Source: Spirogloea muscicola (taxonomy: Eukaryota > Streptophyta > Zygnematophyceae > Spirogloeales > Spirogloeaceae). From it: a stretch of 47,458 nt of DNA. Under the pieces are notes generated by a model. That model did no database searches. It was given only the letters and a program-made list of their open reading frames with translations, and was not told the DNA's origin. The position numbers were made by a program, and so were the translations under genes. This document shows positions 40,850 through 47,458 of this stretch, one piece after another; position 1 is the first letter of the stretch; each line of letters opens with the position of its first letter. The stretch spans positions 75,068 to 122,525 of the forward strand of contig WELB01000177.1 in the NCBI GenBank assembly GCA_009602725.1, given 5' to 3'.

Positions 40850-41174
40850 GGCGTCCGACGTGGTTGCGCCACGCGGCGGCCACGCGGCGGCCTGCCGGCG
40901 CGCTGGACGCCACGTCAGCCGCCGCCCGCCCGGCCCGGACCAGGCTCCGGCGGGCGGGGCCCTCTCGCCTCGATCAGCACGTAGCCGTGACTGCCGCCTC
41001 GCCTGAGGCTCAGCCCGCCTCCCTCGAGCGGGAGCTACAGGCCCCCCTGGCCAGCTTACATGTCGTGAATCCGGCCACCCTCGGCCCCATTTCTGAACTG
41101 CAGCCCAGCCATCCTCAGCTTCTCAGCCGTCCATCCAGCCAAGCGGAAGCCAGCAAGCTCGTCCTCGCAGCACC
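40850..41174 (+). promoter_or_regulatory. Upstream region of the LEA-like gene with paired ACGT boxes
   Basis: GACGTGG at 40857-40863 and its inverse CCACGTC at 40910-40916 flank a tandem CCACGCGGCGG repeat, 260-320 bp before the LEA-like ATG. ACGTGG is the core of ABRE/G-box elements of bZIP factors in plants, often found at LEA genes. That it works so in this alga is an inference. Confidence 0.3.
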
Positions 41175-43849
41175 ATGGCGTCCTCCACCCTGCAGGCCGC
41201 CTCCGTGATCAGCGGCGTCCCCGTGCGCCAGGCCGGCGCCAGCGAGTTCTGCGGGAAGCAGGTCCGGCCGTCCGTGGCGGCCGTCGGCCCCGCTCGCGCC
41301 AAGCGCGCCGTCTGCGTCCGTGCCAAGGTACTTTCCGGGTGATTCAGCACCTGGATTGGATAAATTAAGTAGCCTGATTACTTGAATCTGGCCTGCAGGC
41401 TATCTGTTGTGCAAGAATCGCATGATACTGTGACATATATATGGTTGCGCTCTCCTGAACTGGCTTAATCTCGACTCTGCAGGCTCAGGACAACGAGGCT
41501 CCCAGCCGTCGAGCTGTGCTGCTGGCAGCTGCTGCTGCTGCTGCTCTTGGAAACAGCAGCACTGCCAAGGCCGACAACCCGATTGGCATTGGCTCCGCTG
41601 GCGTTGGTGGCCGATCTGACAGCAGATCTGCAGGCCAGGCCACCGCTCAGAAGGCAGGGGCCATCTTCAGTGGTGCCGGCAAGCTAGACAAGAAGGACGT
41701 CAAGGACTCACCAACTAACAATGAGAGCGGCATTGCCCAGAAGTGAGCCCTTGCCAGTCACACTGAGCACAGCAACATAATCAGCCTGCCTCAGCAGTAG
41801 GAAGCAGATGCACGAGACGCAAAACTAACGACTACATGTCATGGCAGGGCTGGCAGCGGCATCCGAGACCTCAACAACAAGGGCTCCGGCAATAGCCGCA
41901 ACGCAGTCAGGAAGTTCAGCGATGTCGGTGATATTGCTGGTGATGTCAAGGTATGTATCTTGCACAAATTACTCTGTGGTCTGCCCTGGCTGTGCACAAA
42001 TCTGGAAAGTTTCGCCTTTGAGCATGACAGCAGCTGCTTGCTGCTGCTTTGATTGGTCATGAGTGAGGAAGTTACACGCTCTGACATCTGATAGAGCTGT
42101 CAAACTCAGTGATCCAGCTTCCTTTTGTGTGAACAGGATACTGTGAGCAACTCTGTAGGTCAGGGTCGAAGCGAGGGTCAGGGCTTCCTCGACAACATTG
42201 CCGAGGTAAGGCCATGCATGTTTCATCCGTTGGACCATGAAGCTGCACACATCAAGCTCCTGCACAGATATGTTAGCTATGCTAGTTGTTATAGGAGGCT
42301 AGGTGGATTGAGGTGGATAGAAGGCGATAAGCACAGCAGTATATAAAAGCACTTTTGCTCGTTTCTCTGAGAATCCCTTAAGCTTACTGGGGATTGATCT
42401 ATTTTCTTGTGCAGGGAGTGAAGAATGCTGGTAGCAGCAGCAACAACAACCAGGACTATGCCTCAAACTACGGCCAGGGTGGCCAGGATCAGAGGGAGTC
42501 CAAGGGCCTCTTCGGTCTGGGCGGAGGCAAGAAGTCACCAGAGGCCAGCTCCAACAATGAGATCTCGGACTTCAAACGGCGTGAGGCAGACATTGTTGGC
42601 GGTGTAAGGGGCAATGCTGACAACGCACAGGGCCAGTCGAAGGGCCTCTTTGGCCAGATCAAGGACAGCGTCACTGGCGGTGCTGATGCCGCCAAGTCTG
42701 CAGCTGACAGTGCCCAGGGCCAGTCTGGGGGATTGGTCGGCCAGGCCAAGGACACGGTCGACAGCGGGATTGATGCCGCGAAGTCCGCAGCCGACAATGT
42801 ACAGGGCCCAGGCAAGAACTTATTCGGCCAGGCAAAGTCGGCCGTTGATGATGCCCAGAACCAGTCTGGTGGCTTGTTTGGCCAGGCCAAGAACAAGGTC
42901 AGCAGTGACATCAACAACGCCAAGTCTGCAGCCGATGACGTGCAGGGCCAATCTCGGGGTCTCTTTGGCCAGGTCAAGAACAAGGTCAGCAGCGACATCA
43001 ACAATGCCAAGTCTGCAGCTGATGACGCGCAGGGCCAGTCCAGGGGTCTCTTTGGCCAGGTCAAGAACAAGGTCAGCAGCGACATCAACAGCGCCAAGTC
43101 TGCAGCAGGTAATGCTCAGGGCCAGTCCAGGGGTCTCTTTGGCCAGGCCAAGTCAGCAGCAGACGAAGCCCAGGGCCAGTCGCGGGGCCTTTTCGGTCAG
43201 GCCAAGAATGCAGTAGATGATGCCACCAATCAGGGCCAGGGTTTGTTCGGCCAGGCCAAGAATAAGGTTAGCAGTGACATCAATAGCGCCAAGTCAGCAG
43301 CTGACAATGCTACCAGGGGCCAGTCTGGGGGCCTCTTTGGTCTTGGGGGACAGGCCAAGAACAAGGTTAGCAGCGACATCAACAGTGCTAAGTCCGCAGC
43401 TAGCAATGCTACCCAGGGCCGATCAGGAGGCCTCTTTGGTCTTGGGGGCCAGTCAGGCGGGGACCAGGGGGTGAAGAACAAGGTCAGCAGTGACGTCAAC
43501 ACATTGAAGTCCCAAGCTAAGAACGCCACAGGTGGTGATGGTGAGGGGCTTCTGGGCAACATCAAGTCTGGCATTCAGGTGCGCAACGACTTTGTAGTTC
43601 CACATCCTACTTTTAACTTGAAGTTGAAGGACAATAATTGTAGGTCATCTCGGGTGTTTTCTGCTAGTTGCTTCTTGCTGCAAATTTTGACCATAGAACT
43701 TAAAGGTTTGTTATGATGGTTGTCGACAATGTCAATGCTCTTACCGCCATTTTCTTGTAGCGTCCTTCCACTCCAAGCTCTATATTTTGTAGGTTCTCCT
43801 GATTCACAGTTTCACTGTTTCTGCCGTGCAGGATGCTCTTGGCCAGTGA
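41175..43849 (+). CDS. LEA-like repetitive protein with plastid/thylakoid-lumen-type presequence
   Basis: Six exons join in phase: 41175-41327, 41483-41742, 41848-41950, 42137-42205, 42415-43578 and 43832-43849, giving 588 aa. Residues 1-50 form a Ser/Ala/Arg-rich plastid transit peptide (MASSTLQAASVISGVP...). A second signal follows: SRR at 59-61, a run of Ala/Leu (62-74) and A-K-A|D at 79-82, the layout of a twin-arginine lumen-targeting signal. The mature part is very hydrophilic, rich in Gly, Ser, Ala, Asp, Lys, Gln and Asn. From about residue 250 it is built of imperfect units of about 29 residues, for example AKSAADDAQGQSRGLFGQV with KNKVSSDINN. Ten GLFG motifs and two variants (GLVG, NLFG) recur. 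This resembles group-3-like LEA/cold-induced proteins of trebouxiophyte algae, which protect membranes and enzymes in drying or freezing. Homology to a named LEA family is not proven. The last exon encodes only DALGQ. Confidence 0.82.
42640..43475 (+). repeat. Tandem coding repeats (about 87 nt) in the LEA-like gene
   Basis: The DNA repeats GCCAAGTCTGCAGC...CAGGGCCAGTC...GGTCTCTTTGGCCAGG with a usual period of 87 nt (29 codons); some units are shortened to about 54-69 nt. Two adjacent units (about 42890-43070) are nearly identical. This suggests recent unequal crossing-over, and assembly of unit number may be imprecise. Confidence 0.8.
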
Positions 43850-44250
43850 TGTCGTGGATGTGCGAGTGCATGTTGTCCACAACTAGAACGTGGAGAGACT
43901 GCTTGATAGAATTGATGAGTAGAGACTCTTTTTTAACCAAAAAAGGCGAATGCCAATTTTGCATGAAACAATATTGTGCTGAGAAGTATATCACTCTTAC
44001 CTCTTGACTGTTGGGCAATTTGATTTTGTCCATGTTCGTGTTGAACTGATGTTGTCACATTTGCATCGAAGCATAACAAACACGATTCTTGCTGTTGCAC
44101 GGCATTGTTCATGAAGGAAACAGTTAGAGTTGTCCTTATTTTTCATCCAACCTCCGTAATACTGACGTTTAAACAGCTTCTTCATTGGAAGGCAATCGCA
44201 GTTATAGAACGGACTGGAAGCCGCCAGCAAATAGCATTCTATCTGAACAA
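43850..44250. other. 3' flank of the LEA-like gene, no gene seen
   Basis: AT-richer sequence that should contain the 3' UTR. No coding block or clear TGTAA signal was found. Confidence 0.35.
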
Positions 44251-44254
44251 AGTA

Positions 44255-44954
44255 GGCCTCTTCCAGAAGAGGCGATGGCCGTGATCGACAGGCCCAGGAA
44301 AAAAATGAAGAAAATATGAAAGAGCTAGAGAAGTGATCAAGCACACTGCGATTCAAGCAGCCACTGGGTGCTCGACAACCCCTGTTGAGTAGCCGCGAGT
44401 CAGAGAAACTAGTGCCCGAGTAGCGGGTATCCTGTCTGTAACCAGAAGCTTGCAGCCAAAGCGTGACCTGCGCGCAGATGTAATGTGTGCCGTTTGACTG
44501 CTGCAGCAATACTGACAGGCACATGCGAGACACTTAGGCGAGAGAGCCTGCCACCTCGGAATGGTCTGCTCCCTTGCTGACGTCGGGACACAGCGCGCCG
44601 CGCTAGCCGGTGCAGGAGCTTGAGCCACCGAGCGCCAAACACCCCGTGGACGTCGATGGCAAGGGGGGAGTACTCGTTTTCTGGCGGATGAGCAGCAAAC
44701 TTCGCCTCCTTGGCTTGAGCGGCACTGGCCACTGCATGCCCTGCCTTGGGGGCAGATAAAGTTGTATTGGCGCGGTCGAACGCCTTCGCAACCACGGCCA
44801 CAATGAGGCGCAGTCCACCAGTGAAGGTGATGGCTGCCAGAAAGACTATTCCAGTAGAGGGCGATGGCTGTGGTTGGCCAGCCCAGAAGGAATTAAGAGG
44901 CCAGCCCTCACAGAAGTGGAGTATATGTGGAGTGATGGCGGGCCTAAGTGGCAT
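44255..44954 (-). mobile_element. Retroelement remnant: ORF fragment plus tail
   Basis: Minus strand: F-D-R-A-N-T-T-L-S-A-P-K-A-G-H-A-V (about 44780-44730), then AKEAKFAAHPPENEYSPLAI with D-V-H-G-V-F-G-A-R-W-L-K-L-L-H-R-L-A-R, and T-L-H-L-R-A-G-H-A-L-A-A near 44460-44490. The tail from about 44400 to 44255 shows CAACCCCTGTTGAGTAGCCGCGAG, a mutated form of the ORF end. One frameshift separates the blocks. It is a dead copy. Confidence 0.65.
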
Positions 44955-45240
44955 GTATCCACTGCCGGGGCTACCAAGGAAGATGCGAAAGGAGGAGCTA
45001 GAGAGAAGGACTCTTCCAGTAGAGGCCGATGGACCTGATCGGCGGGCCCAGAAAGAGTGAGCAGCTCTTCCAAAGAGATTGACAAAGTTCGAAGGGGCCA
45101 GAACTAGTTGAGTCTTTCTTTCAGAAAAACGTTAAAGCCACAGCGACTCAAGTGTCCACTGGGTGCACAATTCCCCCCTCTTGAGCAGCCCCAGGTCAGA
45201 GGACAAAAGTAGTCTACGGGTAGCGGGTCCTCCTGTCCCC
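44835..45240 (-). mobile_element. Solo retroelement tails
   Basis: Three minus-orientation tails (about 44845-44895, 45005-45060, 45060-45225) carry the CCAGTAGAGGGCGATGG...CCAGCCC hairpin and degenerate ORF-end sequence. They separate the remnant at 44255-44954 from the plus-strand copy that follows. Confidence 0.55.
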
Positions 45241-45244
45241 CTGT

Positions 45245-45760
45245 GAGCTCGCCACTCACTTGCTGCATTGCCCCACTGGACCAGAAGTGGTGGGCATCCA
45301 CAACCTCCTCCGCGATGCCCTGGCGGGTTTGATGCGAAACGCCGGATACCGTGCAGTTGTGCAAGTGAACAACATCATGCCTATCACCATGGATGCCCAG
45401 GGACGTCACCATTGCCGCACACTTGACATTGTCGGCGTGCAACCTGGTGGAGGGCCACGGGCTTTGGTCGACGTTGTTGTCACGGAGGCATATAAAGGTC
45501 CAGCTTCGACACATATCGTTGGCCACGCAGTGGGCGGTGCAGAGCAAAGAAAGCTTCAGCAGTTTTCCGAATACCCCCAATGCGATCAGCTCCTGCCAGC
45601 AGCAGTCGACATTTTTGGCTGCTTAGGTCCTCGTTTCCACGCTCTCCTCCAGAGTATTGCCAATTTAGGCTATGCACGACGTGCAGATGTGTTTCCGGCT
45701 GAGATGGGCATGCCAGCTGCATATCTGTCGTTCTTGCGACGACGCGTTTCGGTAGTGTAG
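45245..45760 (+). mobile_element. Retroelement copy, divergent ORF with intact D...D motif
   Basis: The open plus-strand frame reads E-L-A-T-H-L-L-H-C (knuckle half), VGIHNLLRDALAGLMRNAGY, C-R-T-L-D-I-V-G-V (first Asp), R-A-L-V-D-V-V-V-T-E-A-Y (second Asp/Glu), V-G-G-A-E-Q-R-K-L-Q-Q-F (Lys) and A-V-D-I-F-G-C-L-G-P-R-F. It stops at 45760. It is more divergent from the copies at 34095 and 39090 than those are from each other, so at least two subfamilies exist. It is 5'-truncated, without reverse transcriptase. Confidence 0.65.
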
Positions 45761-45769
45761 TTCTCTTTC

Positions 45770-46195
45770 GGCTCCTCGTTCTTTGGCTTGGAATATTGTC
45801 CATTCTTTTTGGGCTGGCTTTGCCAGCAACTCTTCTCTATGCATCCTCAGGCCCCTTTGTAGCTAGTTAGTAGTTAGTAGCTGCTTTGTTTCTTCTTGTG
45901 TGCTTCTTTCTTAGTGCTTCGCCTTAGTGTTTCGCCTGGGCCCCTTCTTCTTGGGCTTCTTGTACTCTGCTCATTCTTTTTTGGGCTGGCTGTTCCAGCC
46001 CCTATCCTCAATGGGCGAGCTCTTTCTTCTTTGTAGCTGCTCAACGCTCTTAGAAGAAAGAGCTCGCCCATTGAGGATAGGGGCTGGAACTTAGGCCCCT
46101 TCGAACCTTTGTCAATTCTTTTGGGCTGGCTTTTCGCAGCCCTTGCCCCCATTGGGAGTACCACTTCTTCTTCTCTATGGGCGAGCACATCCTTT
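45770..46195. mobile_element. Nested retroelement tails with a long inverted repeat
   Basis: Plus-orientation tails at about 45795-45870 and 45925-46030, a minus tail at 46052-46100 and a plus tail at about 46105-46190. The second and third meet head to head and form a perfect 39-bp inverted repeat: 45992-46030 and 46052-46090, with a 21-nt spacer. Confidence 0.75.
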
Positions 46196-46310
46196 CGGCC
46201 AGTTTGCAGCGTGCTCAGGCGAGAGAAGTGGCACTCCCAATGCAGCGTGCTCAGGCTAATGCTTTGCACCAGAAAGCTGGGCGAGCTCTAGTTGGTGGCA
46301 GAAGGGCTTC
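46196..46310 (+). mobile_element. Short retroelement ORF-end fragment
   Basis: SLQRAQANALHQKAGRALVG is encoded in frame here, matching the C-terminal motif of the fuller copies. Upstream and downstream parts of the ORF are missing. Confidence 0.6.
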
Positions 46311-46460
46311 GCATTTGCCATCTAGTATTCAGGCATCGATTAGCGACCTTTATTGTTTTGACCCGTGGTTATTGAGCGGGTCAATCTGCTGTAGGTCATG
46401 TAGGTCTTCAGATGTGCTTGCCTTTGTATTTGGCCATTTGGCCTTTGATTCTTTCATATA

Positions 46461-46640
46461 CAGTCAAACCTTGTTATAGGCACCTCTCGATATAGGCACA
46501 TTAGGGGCAAAACCTCGATAGTGGCACCATTTTGCGGGAAGCACTTTTTTTCAGGCAAATGTGACTCGATATAGGAACGTGCCTGTATGTACAGGCGCAG
46601 TTTTTCGGGGCAGATTTCCCCACTAGAAGTGCCTATAGGA
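46461..46640. mobile_element. Possible terminal end of a pogo/Tigger-like DNA transposon
   Basis: CAGTCAAACCTTGTTATAGG at 46461-46480, preceded by TA, resembles pogo-superfamily terminal repeats, which start CAGT and insert at TA. Subterminal motifs recur: CTCGATATAGGCAC (46486-46499), CCTCGATAGTGGCAC (46513-46527), CTCGATATAGGAAC (46565-46578) and the inverted GTGCCTATAGG (46629-46639). No matching inverted end or transposase is in the window, so it would be truncated or run beyond the edge. Confidence 0.35.
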
Positions 46641-47458
46641 AAACGAATTCACACATTTCCTATATTCTCTACAGGCCGGGTGTTCATGAACCGGGCGCGA
46701 GGGTTTGGGGCTTTACTGCCTCCAAAAGCCAGCGCAGAGCGGCTCATTACCGTCTCCCCGACGGCCCCCACCAGTCTCCATGTCTCCCAGACGGCCCCCA
46801 CCCTTCTCCAAGCCACGGCGTCACGAGGCCCTCGTTGAGACCGCTGCTCGCCGCTAGCGCCGCTTCCAGGCGGTCGTTGACGGCTTCGTCTTCGTCGCGG
46901 AACGAGCCTCGTCGGCCCACAGGAAACACACGGCGCACGAGAGCTGTCTCCTCGTTGGCCTCGAAGCGAGGCGAGGCTTTGGCGCCACCGCCTTCGCCTG
47001 CGCCTCCTGCCACCGCCACCTGCGCTCGCGGCGCCTGCGGCAGCAAGCGGCAACCGCGGCAAGCAGCAACCTCTAGTTGGAGGGGCCCTCCACGCGCGAC
47101 TTATCCTTGGTGTAAGCTTCTCCTCCAACAGTCATGGCTTCGAATTCTTGGTTGCTCGCACTTGCTGCTGTGAGGGCACGGCCTGCGCATGCCGTACACA
47201 ACCACGATAGTCTTGAGCACTCTCGCCTCATTGCATTGTGTTAGTCGCCTTTAAATGGCATACTTTGCTTGAGACAACTCTTCCTTGCAGCCTTCCGAGC
47301 TTGCTTGACCTACTTATGCATCTCCCAAGGGCTTCCTCCTTAAGGCTATGGCCGCACAGTGCCTCGTAGACATGCGAATCCTGATGTCAAGGGTATGCAC
47401 GTTCGCGTCTTCTTGCAGGAATGTAAACATGGCCACAGTGAAAAAGAACACTAGGGTC
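46641..47458. other. Right edge, possible 5' end of a gene, unresolved
   Basis: GC-rich sequence with a Ser/Arg/Ala-rich plus frame (46835-47110) without ATG. The ATG at 47134 would start M-A-S-N-S-W-L-L-A-L-A-A, followed by a possible donor GTGAGG. CAG acceptor-like sites follow at about 47290 and 47420. This could be a short first exon with a secretion or transit signal of a gene outside the window, but no family is recognisable. Confidence 0.2.

Noticed and set aside
41175-43849. GLFG repeats as evidence for a nucleoporin
   Set aside because: The protein has a plastid/lumen-type presequence, a charged LEA-like repeat and no nucleoporin scaffold or autoproteolytic domain, so the motif is taken as convergent.

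Overview
The window is nuclear DNA of a photosynthetic eukaryote, most likely a chlorophyte green alga. The genes are split by many short GT-AG introns with TGCAG-type acceptors. The proteins include plant-lineage families: a BADC-type biotin-carboxyl-carrier homologue, an EXORDIUM/Phi-1 protein and a plastid/lumen-targeted LEA-like protein. TGTAA motifs, the usual algal poly(A) signal, lie behind two genes. Base composition is GC-rich, and single N bases at 8861 and 13156 show the assembly is imperfect. The species is not identified.

Layout from left to right: (1) 1-745, a low-complexity edge and nested 3' ends of a non-LTR-like retroelement. (2) 929-1812, a complete three-exon DUF427 gene. 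(3) About 3.0-6.9 kb, minus strand: a secreted EXORDIUM/Phi-1-like gene and, downstream, a fasciclin (FAS1) segment; whether these are one or two genes is unresolved. (4) 7.4-8.1 kb, a retroelement remnant. (5) 8.8-10.7 kb, plus: a seven-exon BADC homologue lacking the biotin lysine. (6) 11.7-13.2 kb, minus: TFIIS without a visible N-terminal LW domain, with retroelement debris at its 5' side. (7) 14.3-30.6 kb, plus: one very large gene for a BEACH protein with ARM-like region, ConA-like lectin, PH-BEACH, BEACH, WD40 and C-terminal FYVE domain (WDFY3/ALFY-SPIRRIG type). (8) 31.45-34.03 kb, minus: a fully resolved six-exon aldo-keto reductase of 345 aa. (9) 34.1-46.3 kb, a field of 5'-truncated retroelement copies in both orientations. 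A complete six-exon gene for a 588-aa repetitive LEA-like protein (41175-43849), with a bipartite plastid/Tat-like presequence and GLFG repeats, is embedded in it. (10) 46.46 kb, a possible pogo-like DNA-transposon end, then an unresolved right edge.

The host genes are ordinary, unlinked nuclear genes with no operon logic. TFIIS and the BEACH gene are divergent, the BEACH gene and the reductase are convergent, and the BADC gene and TFIIS are convergent. The most unusual material is the retroelement family and the GLFG-repeat protein. The retroelement copies carry a CCHC-like knuckle plus a PD-(D/E)XK-like domain, a recurrent C-terminal ALHxRAGRALAAAS motif and a 3' UTR with a conserved stem-loop; no reverse transcriptase is present in the window.
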